Notes: a model not told the origin generated them from the letters alone. A DNA stretch of 64,000 nucleotides from Cyanobacteria bacterium OH_PDB_230 (GCA_023421795.1 JAEZSO010000003.1:434001-498000), one strand, 5' to 3'. Numbered from the stretch's first letter, positions 1 to 9,563 are shown. Translations and numbers: made by a program.

Positions 1-2
1 TA

Positions 3-1817
3 ATTCATGCTTTCGGTACTTTTGTTACCGGCGGAAATATGGTTGTTGGTGGTGTAATCTTTATAATTATTACTATTGTTCAGTTTATGGTTATCACCAA
101 AGGTGCTGAGCGTATTGCTGAGGTTGCTGCCAGGTTTGCTTTGGACGCTATGCCAGGGAAACAAATGACAATTGATGCTGATTTTAACGCCGGATTGATT
201 TCTCCTGAAGAAGCCGTTATGAAAAGAGAAGATTTACAAAGAGAATCTGCTTTATTCGGTTCAATGGACGGTGCTATGAAGTTCGTAAAAGGGGATACAA
301 TAGCAGGTATCATAATCGTTATCGTAAATATAGTTGGTGGATTGTGCATAGGGGCGCTTGGGGAAGGCATGCCTATCGCTGATGCGGTTAGTAAATATAC
401 AATTCTGACGATTGGTGATGGACTAGCCTCACAGGTTCCTTCTTTACTTATGTCTATTGCGGCAGGTATCGTAATGACACGTTCTTCTGCTGCCGGTAGT
501 TCTTTAGGTATAGATTTATCGAAGCAGATAATGAGTAAACCTTATAGTTTGTTTTTTACTTGCGCATTTTTAATATTAATTGCATTAACAAGCCATTGGA
601 CAGGATTACCCTGGTGGCCATTTATATTTTTTACAGCAGTAATTGCTATCTCTGGCTTCTCAGTATTGGTAAACCAAGATGTACAAGCTCAACTTGGCCA
701 GTTAGAAAATGTTAGACAAAACATGCAAGATCTAGTAAATCCAAATAGGATGTACGAGCGCTTAGGTGTTGATGTTCTTAGTTTACAAGTCGGTTCAGGG
801 CTCTTGATAATTGCCGATCCGGATCAGGAAGGACAATTGCTTCCAAAAATCGCTGCCTTGAGACAAAGGGTTACTGATGAATTGGGCTTTATCATACCTA
901 ACATAAGAATTATGGATTCATCCGCATTAGATGCTAATGAATATTTGATTTCAATCAGAGGTAATACCGTCGCAACTGGCAATGTTTATCCGGGTAAAAA
1001 TATGGTTATCGCTGATCAGTGGGATTCTTTAGGTAAGGATGTGCCAAAAGATGCAATTATCGGTGTTGATCCTACATATCAGACGCAAGCATATTGGTTA
1101 GACCCCACGGCTATTGATCCTGGAGATAAAATAACAGCTGTTGATTCAGTAGATGTAATCGTTACCCACTTACAAGAAAGTGTAAGAAAATATGTTGATG
1201 AAGTAATGACAAAAACAGACGTTCTTAAACTTATGGAACTTGTAAAAAGTCAGGATCCAACGCTTGTTAACGACCTGGTGCCAACTATTATTTCAACAAG
1301 TGATTTACGCAAAATATTTGTTAATTTGATAAGGGAAAAAGTTTCTATAAAAGATATTATATTTATTTTTGAAAGATTATGTGATTATGCAAGATTCTCT
1401 AAAGAACCTGATATCCTTTCAGAAAGGCTTAGAGCAGCTTTAGGTCGACAGATTTGTCTTTCAAACTCAACTCCTGATAAAGAGCTTTATGCTTTAACTC
1501 TTTCCCCTGAATGGGAAAAGACATTAGATGATAGCTGCCAAAGGACTGAACTTGGAACAATGTTCTTGTTGAATCCTTTGCAAGTACAAGAGTTGATAGA
1601 ATCTACAGCTTCAACATTAATGAGGGCGCATCAAAATATAGGAAGACAGCCTGTTATATTGTGTTCTCCAAGAATCAGGTTGCCGTTATATCAGCTGCTG
1701 GAAAGACACATACCTACAATAGTTGTTATTTCTTATTCAGAATTAATCACAGATATCAGGGTTGAAGCGGTTGATACAGTCGGTGAATCTTATATTTCAG
1801 AATATAACTTTGGATAA
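3..1817 (+). CDS. flhA/sctV: Flagellar/type III export gate protein FlhA/SctV (5' end outside window)
   Basis: Core inner-membrane component of the flagellar or injectisome export gate. The FHIPEP family has an N-terminal multi-pass membrane domain and a C-terminal cytoplasmic domain that forms a nonameric ring and docks chaperone-substrate complexes. The reading frame is open from base 3, before the first ATG at 39, and the first residues already match the mid-membrane domain, so about 90-100 N-terminal residues lie off the window. Visible are the conserved cytoplasmic loop with DAMPGKQMTIDADFNAG, the MDGAMKFVKGD segment, four later hydrophobic segments, then a full cytoplasmic domain (YERLGVDVL onward, including SIKDIIFIFERL and RAALGRQI). 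The next gene, its ATPase, starts 2 bases after the stop. The sequence alone does not settle flagellar versus non-flagellar type. Confidence 0.93.
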   Translation: MHAFGTFVTGGNMVVGGVIFIIITIVQFMVITKGAERIAEVAARFALDAMPGKQMTIDADFNAGLISPEEAVMKREDLQRESALFGSMDGAMKFVKGDTIAGIIIVIVNIVGGLCIGALGEGMPIADAVSKYTILTIGDGLASQVPSLLMSIAAGIVMTRSSAAGSSLGIDLSKQIMSKPYSLFFTCAFLILIALTSHWTGLPWWPFIFFTAVIAISGFSVLVNQDVQAQLGQLENVRQNMQDLVNPNRMYERLGVDVLSLQVGSGLLIIADPDQEGQLLPKIAALRQRVTDELGFIIPNIRIMDSSALDANEYLISIRGNTVATGNVYPGKNMVIADQWDSLGKDVPKDAIIGVDPTYQTQAYWLDPTAIDPGDKITAVDSVDVIVTHLQESVRKYVDEVMTKTDVLKLMELVKSQDPTLVNDLVPTIISTSDLRKIFVNLIREKVSIKDIIFIFERLCDYARFSKEPDILSERLRAALGRQICLSNSTPDKELYALTLSPEWEKTLDDSCQRTELGTMFLLNPLQVQELIESTASTLMRAHQNIGRQPVILCSPRIRLPLYQLLERHIPTIVVISYSELITDIRVEAVDTVGESYISEYNFG

Positions 1818-1819
1818 TT

Positions 1820-3169
1820 ATGCTAAATCAAAACTATGATAAATCAATTGAATATATCAAAAGCAGAGCCTTTGACGTAATACAAAATACTTCTTTGTAT
1901 CAGTATAAAGGTTCGGTATCCAAGCTTTTGGGTTTAACAGTAGAGGTTAAACTTCCGGGTCTTAAAATAGGTGATTTATGCTTTATAGAGACCCATGAAG
2001 GAGAGAGAAAAGCAGCTGAAGTAGTTGCATTTAAAGGTGAGAATGCTCAGTTACTATTGCTTTATGATGGTGCAGGAATCGGGCAAGGGAGTTTAGTCCA
2101 ATCAACCGGTAAACCCATAACAATCCCTGTAGGAGATTTTTTGCTCGGCAGGTTGATAAATCCATTAGGAGAGCCTATTGATGGCTTACCTTTGGATACG
2201 AGTACCGCTAAATGGATAAGTATTGATAACCCTCCTCCGGATGCTTTTGAAAGACCGATTATCGATAAAATGTTCTCAAGCGGCGTAAGAGCAATTGATT
2301 CTATGTTGACATTAGGTGCCGGGCAGCGTATGGGCTTGTTTGCAGGTTCAGGTGTCGGTAAAAGTACAATGCTTGGTATGATAGCGCGTAATTCAGAAGC
2401 GGATGTCAACGTAATGGCCCTTATTGGAGAGCGCGGAAGAGAAGTTAAGGAATTTATTGAGAATTCACTTGGCCCTGAAGGGATGAAAAAATCTGTAATA
2501 GTGTGTTCAACTGGTGATCAGCCCCCCCTTATTCGTATGAAGTGCTTACAGACAGCAACTGCTGTATGTGAATATTTTAGAGACCAGGGTAAAAAAGTAT
2601 TCTTAATGACTGATACGGTAACTCGTTGCGCAATGGCAGGAAGAGAAGTCGGTCTTTCAATTGGAGAGCCGCCAACGATGAAAGGTTACCCTCCTTCAAT
2701 CTTTTCTTGGCTCCAGAAAGTTTTGGAAAGAACAGGAAATAGCCCAAAAGGTTCAATTACCGCTCTTTATACTGTATTGATGGAAGGTGATGATATTAAT
2801 GACCCTGTTGTGGATACTGTAAGAGGTATCGTGGATGGGCACATTTTCTTATCAAGAAAAGTTGCGGAAATGAACCATTATCCAGCGATTGATGTACTGG
2901 GAAGTATAAGTAGGCTTTTTACAGAAGTGGCTACACAAGAGCATAAAGATGCTGCTGCAAAAATGAGAAAGCTTCTCGCTATGTACAGAGAAAATAAGGA
3001 TTTGATTGATGTGGGGATGTATACTCCAGGCACTAACCCGAGATTGGATATAGCTATCGAATTAATGCCTGAGATCAATGCTTTCTTACAACAAAAAGTT
3101 TCTGATTCTGTAGAAATGAGTAATACGATAAATACAATGATTCAGATGATGCAAGACGTTGATATATAA
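1820..3169 (+). CDS. fliI/sctN: Flagellar/type III secretion ATPase FliI/SctN
   Basis: Cytoplasmic hexameric ATPase of the export apparatus, related to the F1 beta subunit. It releases chaperones from substrates and helps energise export. At 449 aa it is normal family length. It has an N-terminal beta-barrel domain (residues 20-100), a Walker A motif GSGVGKST (176-183), the family signature LIGERGREV (201-209), a Walker B region at LMTDTVTR (the usual MDS is replaced by TDT) and GEPPTMKGYPPS. Near the C-terminus the LLAMYRENKDLIDVGMY segment matches export ATPases. It follows the export-gate gene with a 2-base gap, so the two are surely co-transcribed and translationally coupled. A T-tailed hairpin follows directly. 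Confidence 0.95.
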   Translation: MLNQNYDKSIEYIKSRAFDVIQNTSLYQYKGSVSKLLGLTVEVKLPGLKIGDLCFIETHEGERKAAEVVAFKGENAQLLLLYDGAGIGQGSLVQSTGKPITIPVGDFLLGRLINPLGEPIDGLPLDTSTAKWISIDNPPPDAFERPIIDKMFSSGVRAIDSMLTLGAGQRMGLFAGSGVGKSTMLGMIARNSEADVNVMALIGERGREVKEFIENSLGPEGMKKSVIVCSTGDQPPLIRMKCLQTATAVCEYFRDQGKKVFLMTDTVTRCAMAGREVGLSIGEPPTMKGYPPSIFSWLQKVLERTGNSPKGSITALYTVLMEGDDINDPVVDTVRGIVDGHIFLSRKVAEMNHYPAIDVLGSISRLFTEVATQEHKDAAAKMRKLLAMYRENKDLIDVGMYTPGTNPRLDIAIELMPEINAFLQQKVSDSVEMSNTINTMIQMMQDVDI

Positions 3170-3199
3170 AAGGAGCTAGTTGATTAGCTCCTTTTAATT
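3168..3199. terminator. Bidirectional intrinsic terminator between export ATPase and leuS
   Basis: An 11-bp perfect stem (3168-3178 with 3185-3195, core AGGAGCTA/TAGCTCCT) has a 6-base loop. It has A-rich and T-rich flanks on opposite sides, so it can serve both converging genes. It begins inside the ATPase stop codon. Confidence 0.85.
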
Positions 3200-3215
3200 T
3201 TTATTGTAAGATTAT

Positions 3216-5702
3216 TTACTTGATTACGATGTTCACAAGTTTACCAGGTACTACAATCACTTTGACGATTTCTTTTCCTTGTATAAGTTCTTGTATTTTG
3301 GGGCTTGATAGTGCTATTTTTTCTAAATCTTCTTTAGTGGTTTCAGCATCTGCCTCTATTTTATCTTTAACTTTCCCGTTAACCTGAGCGACTAAAGTTA
3401 TAGTGCTTGCCTTGGCTAAGGCTTCATCGTGCTTTGGCCATTCAACATTATGAATTGAGCCGGGACCGTTTAGATTTTTAAACAGTTCTTCACTTAAGTG
3501 AGGCAATACCGGTGCGATTAGCTTTAAAAGAGTAACCATAGCAAAGCTGAAGATTTGTTCGTCTTGCTGTGAAAATTCTTTTTTATTTCCTACATATTCA
3601 TATATCGCATTTGTAAATTCACGGTATTTTGAAATTACTGTATTGAACTGGAATTCATTTGAAATATCTTGAGATATCTTCTTAATTGCCATATGAACTT
3701 CTCTTAAAAGATTATTGTTTTCTTTAGACAATTCGGAAATTTCAGGTATCTTATAATCTAGAGTTATATTTCCTTGATATGTACTGAATAGCTTCCATAA
3801 TCTGTTTAAGAACTTATAGCAACCTTCAACACCAGCGTCAGACCAGTCGAAATCTCTTGCAGGAGGTGAATCTGAAAGGATAAACAATCTTGCAGTATCT
3901 GCTCCGAAGTTTTCAAATATTTCATCAGGGTCTACTGTATTCCCTTTTGATTTTGACATTTTAGAACCGTCTTTTAAAACCATTCCTTGAGTTAAAAGGT
4001 TTTTGAATGGCTCGTCAAAGTCCAGTAATTCTAAATCTCTTAATGCTTTAGTGAAAAATCTGGCATATAAAAGGTGTAGAATCGCATGTTCAATCCCGCC
4101 TACATATTGATCTACAGGTGACCAATAGTTGATTAAGTTTCTATCAAATGGTTTCTTGTCGTTTTTAGCGTCAACATATCTGTGATAATACCAGTTTGAG
4201 CACATGAATGTATCCATTGTGTCTGTTTCTCTGGTTGCTTTTTCACCACAAATAGGACAGGTCGTTTCTCTGAATGTAGGAGAGGTCAAAATCGGAGATT
4301 GACCGACAACAGAAAAATCAACATCTTCAGGCAACAATACAGGTAAATCTTCTTCTTTTACAGGAACAGTGCCGCATTTATCGCAATAAACCATAGGTAT
4401 TGGCGTTCCCCAGTATCTTTGGCGTGAAATCAACCAATCTCTTAATCTATATTGTGTTGTGGCTTCTCCAAAACCGCCTTTTTCAGCCAATGTTATCATG
4501 GCCTTTTTGCCTTCTTCATTTTTTAAGCCGTTACATTCTCCTGAATTAACCATCAAGCCTGGTTCTGTATATGCTTCTGTCAGTTCTGTCAAAGTGTTTT
4601 CAGGATTTTGAATAACTATTTTAATAGGAAGTTCAAATTTTTTGGCAAATTCAAAATCTCTTTCGTCATGTGCCGGAACCGCCATTACTGCGCCGGTACC
4701 GTATTCTACTAAAGCATAATCTGCTGTCCAAATCGGGCAAACTTCGCCGTTAAATGGATTTATGATATGGGTACCAAGTGGAACACCTGTTTTTACCCTG
4801 TCTGTTGACATTCTTTCGATCTCTGTCATTTTTCTAGCAGCTTCTCTATAGTTTTCAACTGCTTCTTTATTTTCAGGTGTTGTAAGTTTCTCAATATCTT
4901 TATATTCAGGTGCTACAACAAGATAAGTGACCCCGAAGGTTGTATCAGGTCTTGTTGTATAAACAGGAATTTCCATTCCTTCAATTTCTTTGACTTTAAA
5001 TTTAAGGATTGCACCTTGTGATTTTCCAATCCAGTTTTTTTGCATAACTTTTACGCTGTCTGGCCATCCGTCAAGTTTATCAATATCTTCTAACAGCTGT
5101 TCTGCATAATCTGTTATTTTTAAGAACCACTGTGAAAGATATTTCTTAACGACAACGTCATCACATCTCCAGCATTTGCCGTCAATAACCTGTTCGTTTG
5201 CAAGAACCGTTGCGCATTTTTCGCACCAGTTTACCGCAGCTTCTTTTTTATACGCCAAACCTTTTTCGTATAGTTTTATAAAAAACCATTGAGTCCATTT
5301 ATAGTAATCGGGAAGGCAGGTTGTGACTTCTCTTTCCCAATCAATCATTAACCCCAATGATTTTAGTTGCTGTTTCATATATGCAATATTTTCAAGGGTC
5401 CAAGTTTTAGGGTTAGCTCCATGCTGTATTGCAGCATTTTCTGCAGGTAATCCAAAACTGTCCCAGCCCATTGGATGAAGTACGTTAAACCCATTCATTC
5501 TTTTATAACGAGCAATAACATCAGAAATAGTATAGTTTCTAACGTGCCCCATATGCAGTTTACCTGAAGGATAAGGGAGCATTGATAAAATATAATATTT
5601 TTCCTGATCTGTTTTGTTCTCAGTTTTGTTTAAATTGATTTCATCCCAATGTTTTTGCCACTTTTTCTCAATGTCTTGGGGGAAATAGCGTTCGTTAATC
5701 AA
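3216..5702 (-). CDS. leuS: Leucyl-tRNA synthetase
   Basis: Class I aminoacyl-tRNA synthetase that charges tRNA-Leu, cytoplasmic and essential. The 828 aa length is typical for a bacterial LeuRS. The HIGH motif appears as HMGH at residues 50-53 (KLHMGHVRNY), and the KMSKS loop reads SKMSKSKGNT near residue 585. Cysteine pairs WCEKC and CWRC, and a second set (CDKC, CPIC), mark the zinc-binding regions. The editing domain contains the TTRPDT motif. The C-terminal tRNA-binding domain ends in a VPGKLVNIV segment. It is a single-gene unit converging on the export ATPase. The next gene upstream is divergent across a 183-bp AT-rich gap that must hold both promoters. Confidence 0.97.
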   Translation of the reverse strand: MINERYFPQDIEKKWQKHWDEINLNKTENKTDQEKYYILSMLPYPSGKLHMGHVRNYTISDVIARYKRMNGFNVLHPMGWDSFGLPAENAAIQHGANPKTWTLENIAYMKQQLKSLGLMIDWEREVTTCLPDYYKWTQWFFIKLYEKGLAYKKEAAVNWCEKCATVLANEQVIDGKCWRCDDVVVKKYLSQWFLKITDYAEQLLEDIDKLDGWPDSVKVMQKNWIGKSQGAILKFKVKEIEGMEIPVYTTRPDTTFGVTYLVVAPEYKDIEKLTTPENKEAVENYREAARKMTEIERMSTDRVKTGVPLGTHIINPFNGEVCPIWTADYALVEYGTGAVMAVPAHDERDFEFAKKFELPIKIVIQNPENTLTELTEAYTEPGLMVNSGECNGLKNEEGKKAMITLAEKGGFGEATTQYRLRDWLISRQRYWGTPIPMVYCDKCGTVPVKEEDLPVLLPEDVDFSVVGQSPILTSPTFRETTCPICGEKATRETDTMDTFMCSNWYYHRYVDAKNDKKPFDRNLINYWSPVDQYVGGIEHAILHLLYARFFTKALRDLELLDFDEPFKNLLTQGMVLKDGSKMSKSKGNTVDPDEIFENFGADTARLFILSDSPPARDFDWSDAGVEGCYKFLNRLWKLFSTYQGNITLDYKIPEISELSKENNNLLREVHMAIKKISQDISNEFQFNTVISKYREFTNAIYEYVGNKKEFSQQDEQIFSFAMVTLLKLIAPVLPHLSEELFKNLNGPGSIHNVEWPKHDEALAKASTITLVAQVNGKVKDKIEADAETTKEDLEKIALSSPKIQELIQGKEIVKVIVVPGKLVNIVIK

Positions 5703-5885
5703 AATTTGCTCCTTTAATCACTTAACTTGTAAACTTAGTTTAATTATAATCAAAAAACAATGATTTGTTAATTTTTCCTTGCTTTATGGAGTTATGTTTT
5801 TGTTAGTTAACAAAATTGTGTTTGATAAATAGCAAAAAAATAATTTATGTTGTTTTAAAAATTTATATTTATATAAGGTTCAAGC

Positions 5886-6209
5886 ATGATAAATCGCCCA
5901 AGTAGTGTGTCTTTTAAGAGTCTGAAAGTAACTGTTTATGATATCAAACACGAAGCAGAGGTCGTAAAAGTTTTAAGTCAATATAAATGTAAGTCTCCAA
6001 TAACGTCTATTCCTATTCCCGATCCAGAAGCCTATTTCCAAAAGCATTTTTGGTTAAGAGATAGACTTTCAAATGATAATGTTAATTTACTGCTCAAAAA
6101 GTTCAAAAATAAAGTTGAATGCCATATTTTTGGAACAAGAAAAGCAGAAAGCGAAATATATAAAAAAATCAAAGATTTAAGAGTGGAGGTCGAAAAATTC
6201 TATGATTAA
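5886..6209 (+). CDS. Hypothetical protein, 107 aa
   Basis: No recognised family. The protein is small, basic and probably cytoplasmic, without signal peptide or membrane segment. Its N-terminus carries VSFKS at residues 8-12, resembling a motif seen near the start of several other proteins in this window. The remainder looks alpha/beta with a Lys/Glu-rich C-terminal helix. An AAGG sequence about 8 bases before the ATG gives a modest ribosome-binding site. It lies alone on the plus strand between leuS (divergent) and the VOC protein gene, with which it overlaps by 4 bases tail to tail. Confidence 0.65.
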   Translation: MINRPSSVSFKSLKVTVYDIKHEAEVVKVLSQYKCKSPITSIPIPDPEAYFQKHFWLRDRLSNDNVNLLLKKFKNKVECHIFGTRKAESEIYKKIKDLRVEVEKFYD

Positions 6210-6595
6210 TTTTCTTTTACAAGCTCTATTTGATTGCCGTCAGGATCTAAGATACAGCTTTCGTAATATCCGTCGCCGGTGGTTCTTGGGGCGCTCAAAA
6301 TCGTATAACCGTCCTTTTCTAAGCGAGTTGTCAGCAAATCTACTTTGTCCTTGCTTCCAACCCCAAAGGATAGATGAACGTAACCGGTTTTGATTGTTTT
6401 TTCATCTTCTTTTTGTATATTTGGCCCAGTCATTATTTCAAGTCTGGCACCATTATCAAACGATAAAAAATATGTTTTTAACCCTGTGACTTTATTGTGG
6501 TAAAGTTCATTTGGTTTTGCGTCAAAATACTTTGTATAAAAATCTTTTAGTTTTTCTAAATCATTGGTATAAAGTGCTATGTGATCAATTCGCAT
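6206..6595 (-). CDS. VOC-superfamily (glyoxalase/bleomycin-resistance fold) protein
   Basis: A 129-aa single-domain protein with the paired beta-alpha-beta-beta-beta fold of the VOC superfamily. It starts with the MRIDHIALYTNDLEKLKDFY pattern (metal-ligand His at residue 5). A second half begins near YVHLSFGVG and ends in the typical ILDPDGNQIELV strand with the conserved Glu. This arrangement resembles glyoxalase I-like proteins, but substrates vary widely in the superfamily and none can be assigned. Its ATG lies 2 bases after the stop of the GT9 gene, so it is the last gene of a three-gene minus-strand operon. Confidence 0.85.
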   Translation of the reverse strand: MRIDHIALYTNDLEKLKDFYTKYFDAKPNELYHNKVTGLKTYFLSFDNGARLEIMTGPNIQKEDEKTIKTGYVHLSFGVGSKDKVDLLTTRLEKDGYTILSAPRTTGDGYYESCILDPDGNQIELVKEN

Positions 6596-6597
6596 AA

Positions 6598-7587
6598 CTA
6601 TACTATGTCCAGGATTTTATCAATGTTAAGATTCAAGCATTGCTTAGATTCACAGGATTCTTGACGTTTGTCCCAAAGGCAAGGTCTACAGGCAGCCGCA
6701 TTTGCGATAGCTATATATTTGTTTGATTTTGGAAGCAGCTTATTTTCATCTGTGGGGCCGAATATGGCGATTGTTTTAGTCCCTGTTGCGACTCCAATAT
6801 GCATAGGAGCAGAATCAGAACAGACTAATACTTCAGCTTTCTTGATGAGTTTTGCCAAATCCATTATGTTTTTTGTCTTGCCGTATTTATCTATAAAATT
6901 TTCATAATTTTTATTTTTTAAGAAATCTCTTATTTCTTCAATGCACTCTTTATCATCAGGACCACCTGCCAGATAGACAGTTTTGCCTTTTTTGAGAAAA
7001 CCTTCTATTAATTCTGCCCAGGTTCTGTTAGGCCAGCTTTTAATTATGTTTTTCTTTATGCTCATTTGGCTTACACCGGGGTGAACTAAAATAGAGTTCG
7101 GGATTTTGTGCAAATCTTCCAAAACAATTTCAGGATCTTCATATGATTGTTTTGTGAGATCTTTTACCAGGTCATGATACATTTTGCCTGCATATTGATT
7201 TTGGTTTAATTTAACCGTTTTGGTTAATAAATTCTTGCTTAGTGACCCGCTGTCGTAGCCTATTCTTGTTTTTATACCAGTTAAAAATAACAGAACCGGT
7301 ATGAGTTTGTTTGAACCTGAAGACACAACCAAGTCGTATTTGCCAAACAAAGCTTTAAAGAAAAACTTAGCAAGATCTAAATATTTGGTTTTGCCTTTTA
7401 TATCAACACAAATAACATCATCTATAAGATTAGATAGATTCTTTATACTTTTACTTCTGGGTTCAAGAACCAATGTTATTCTCGACTCGGGGTATGCATT
7501 CTTAAGGCTTTTTATAGTTGGCAGAAATAAAATTTCATCTCCTATGCCGCCAAAATTTATTAGAAGTATGTTTTTGTGACTTTTCAT
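6598..7587 (-). CDS. Glycosyltransferase family 9 (ADP-heptose:LPS heptosyltransferase-like)
   Basis: A 329-aa GT-B fold enzyme of family GT9, whose members transfer heptose or related sugars to the LPS core. The N-terminus has the family pattern ILLINFGGIGDEILFLPTIK. The C-terminal nucleotide-sugar domain has LAGGPDD, an LVCSDSAPMHIGVATG loop and AIFGPTDENKLLP, all typical of WaaC/WaaF/RfaQ-like enzymes. A late cysteine cluster (ACRPCLWDKRQESCESKQC) resembles the Cys-rich tail seen in many members. It implies a Gram-negative envelope. It sits between an unknown 115-aa gene (6 bases upstream) and a VOC protein gene. The exact acceptor cannot be told from sequence. Confidence 0.9.
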   Translation of the reverse strand: MKSHKNILLINFGGIGDEILFLPTIKSLKNAYPESRITLVLEPRSKSIKNLSNLIDDVICVDIKGKTKYLDLAKFFFKALFGKYDLVVSSGSNKLIPVLLFLTGIKTRIGYDSGSLSKNLLTKTVKLNQNQYAGKMYHDLVKDLTKQSYEDPEIVLEDLHKIPNSILVHPGVSQMSIKKNIIKSWPNRTWAELIEGFLKKGKTVYLAGGPDDKECIEEIRDFLKNKNYENFIDKYGKTKNIMDLAKLIKKAEVLVCSDSAPMHIGVATGTKTIAIFGPTDENKLLPKSNKYIAIANAAACRPCLWDKRQESCESKQCLNLNIDKILDIV

Positions 7588-7593
7588 GTTCTT

Positions 7594-7941
7594 TTAAAAT
7601 GGTTTTGTTTGGTTTAATTTATTCCTTAGTTCTCTGAATCTGGCAATGTCTTCTTGAGCTTTGCTGGATTCTTTGAACACAACTTGACTTGATGGGTGAA
7701 CCATTAAAATGTAGTCTATATGGATTTCTAAGAAATTATATCTTCTTGGAGGAGCAGAAGAGTTTCTTGATAAAATTTCCGCATTTGTTACAGCAATAAA
7801 TCTTTTTTCTCTATCGTTTAAAAGATCTGTCAAATCACGGTTATTTTTTGTGTATTTAGAAACGTGAACAATCCCTTTTATATCATGATCAACGGTTAAT
7901 ATGCATACTTCTATTGGTACTGTATCAACGTATTTTGCCAT
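7594..7941 (-). CDS. Hypothetical protein, 115 aa, first gene of GT9 operon
   Basis: No family recognised with confidence. The protein is mostly beta (pattern VPIEVCILTVDHDIKGIVHVS, then FIAVTNAEIL, then YNFLEIHIDYILMVHP) with a C-terminal charged helix, and has no signal peptide. The alternating strands suggest a small PilZ-like or Sm-like barrel, but no diagnostic residues support either. An AAAGGA ribosome-binding site lies 8 bases before the ATG. The gene is followed after 6 bases by the GT9 glycosyltransferase, so it heads that operon. Confidence 0.7.
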   Translation of the reverse strand: MAKYVDTVPIEVCILTVDHDIKGIVHVSKYTKNNRDLTDLLNDREKRFIAVTNAEILSRNSSAPPRRYNFLEIHIDYILMVHPSSQVVFKESSKAQEDIARFRELRNKLNQTKPF

Positions 7942-8006
7942 TTGGATTATCCTTTTATCTTCTTCTTGCTTAGTTAATTATAGTATAAAATTCGATTTAT
8001 GACTAG

Positions 8007-9557
8007 TTAAAATTTAAAATTTCCAAGGTATAGCACCGCAGTTTCTGCAGGTTCCAGATTTATCGAAATAGTTCCTTTTGTTACAGTAGGAGAATTCGTA
8101 AAAGCTATTGGCATTATGTTGGTGTTTTGATTAATGCCCGGAAGCCGAATTTTGCATTTTTGTTTTTCGTTAAGGTTTGTATTTGTGATAACTATTACTG
8201 TTTTGCCGCCAAAACTTCTTGTAAAACAAAACACGCTGGAATTGTTGGAGTATAATGTTTTGAAGTTACCTTTTGTAATTGCTTCTTTCGCGTATTCTCT
8301 TAGTTTTAGCGATAAAAACAATGTGTTTATAATTTTAGTATCAGGTCCTCCCGGTGCTCTTGAAAAGTTGAAGATATCGAGTTTTCCTTTGTGTACATAG
8401 TAATAATCATCGTCTGTGTAGGTTTTTGCAGCTCTCTTGTTTCCGTAGCCGTACATATAATTATCGCCAGTAGTGAATCCGTCTACATAGTAGGGGTTAA
8501 GAGGCAGTGTTGCGTTTAACCACATTATTGTTTTAGAAAAATTTGATTTCCCAACAAGAATCGGACTTAATTCATCATGTGTGGCAAAACTTCCTATTAC
8601 GGATTTCTTTTCGCTGCCTTTTGATGATAGATGTTGGTCTAATAGAACCTGTTTTTTTAGTTCTGACACGTTTTTCCAGTTTTTATAGTTGAAATAACTT
8701 CCATAATAGCCATCAAACCCGGCATCAAGAAGTCTTTTGTAATCAGTATAAACAGCAGCTTCGCATACAGGTGTTGTCCAGCTGTTTGATGCTTCAGCCA
8801 AGAACAAAAACTCAGGGTCTTTTTTTCTTGCGTATTTTATTAGCTCTTCCCAGAATTCATAGGGTTTGCAAGGTGCCACGTCTGCTCTAATTCCATCTGC
8901 ACCGAGGCTCATTGCCATATCTACAAATCTTTTATGAAGCTCTAATAGTTCTTGGTTTAGTGTTCCATCTGGATTTAATGTTTTAAAAAGCCTTACATCA
9001 GTCCAATCTGCAGGAATAATCGGCTGTTGTCTTCTGTCTAGCAAAAACAAGTCCGGATTTTTTAAGTAAAGTTCATAAGAGCCGCAACTTGGTAAGTCGA
9101 CGATTACTCTTATGTTTCTTTTGTGGCATTCATCAAAAAATAATCTCGCTTGGCCTTCAAGTGATAATTTCGATTTTTTGTCGTGTAGCTGCGGGTTAAT
9201 CGTTGTAAAATCCGTTATGGCATACAATGAACCGGCTGTTCCCAGTGCTTTTATCTTCCCTACAGGGGTGATTGGAAGCAGATGTATTGTATTGATTCCT
9301 AAATTTGAAATCGCATTGAGATTTTCTATTGCGTTTATGAAGGTGCCTGATTCTTCTCCTCCATCTAAATCAATAATTTCGTCATTGTTTTTGTCTTTTG
9401 CATTAAAAGTTCTTACGTTCAATGCATAAATAACTGCTTCGTTATTTAAAAACAAAGTTCTTAAATTATTAGTGTTATAAATAGAGTCTTTTGCTGCGCT
9501 GCTAAGTTGAGTTGCACACAGTAGTACTATTGTAAGTAATGTAATAATCTTCTTCAT
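8007..9557 (-). CDS. Exported alpha-amylase-family (GH13) glycoside hydrolase
   Basis: A 516-aa retaining alpha-glucosidase/amylase-like enzyme predicted to leave the cytoplasm. Residues 1-21 form a clear signal peptide (MKKIITLLTIVLLCATQ). The TIM-barrel motifs of family GH13 follow: region I near VIVDLPSCGS, region II GIRADVAPC with the nucleophile Asp, region III FLFLAEAS with the acid/base Glu, and region IV SFATHDE with the transition-state Asp. The C-terminal beta domain ends in LEPAETAVLYLG. Region I lacks the usual N-H pair (DxxxNH), so substrate specificity may be unusual. No Shine-Dalgarno sequence precedes the ATG; instead an extended -10 box ends 6 bases before it (listed separately). 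Confidence 0.88.
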   Translation of the reverse strand: MKKIITLLTIVLLCATQLSSAAKDSIYNTNNLRTLFLNNEAVIYALNVRTFNAKDKNNDEIIDLDGGEESGTFINAIENLNAISNLGINTIHLLPITPVGKIKALGTAGSLYAITDFTTINPQLHDKKSKLSLEGQARLFFDECHKRNIRVIVDLPSCGSYELYLKNPDLFLLDRRQQPIIPADWTDVRLFKTLNPDGTLNQELLELHKRFVDMAMSLGADGIRADVAPCKPYEFWEELIKYARKKDPEFLFLAEASNSWTTPVCEAAVYTDYKRLLDAGFDGYYGSYFNYKNWKNVSELKKQVLLDQHLSSKGSEKKSVIGSFATHDELSPILVGKSNFSKTIMWLNATLPLNPYYVDGFTTGDNYMYGYGNKRAAKTYTDDDYYYVHKGKLDIFNFSRAPGGPDTKIINTLFLSLKLREYAKEAITKGNFKTLYSNNSSVFCFTRSFGGKTVIVITNTNLNEKQKCKIRLPGINQNTNIMPIAFTNSPTVTKGTISINLEPAETAVLYLGNFKF

Positions 9558-9563
9558 GCCAAT

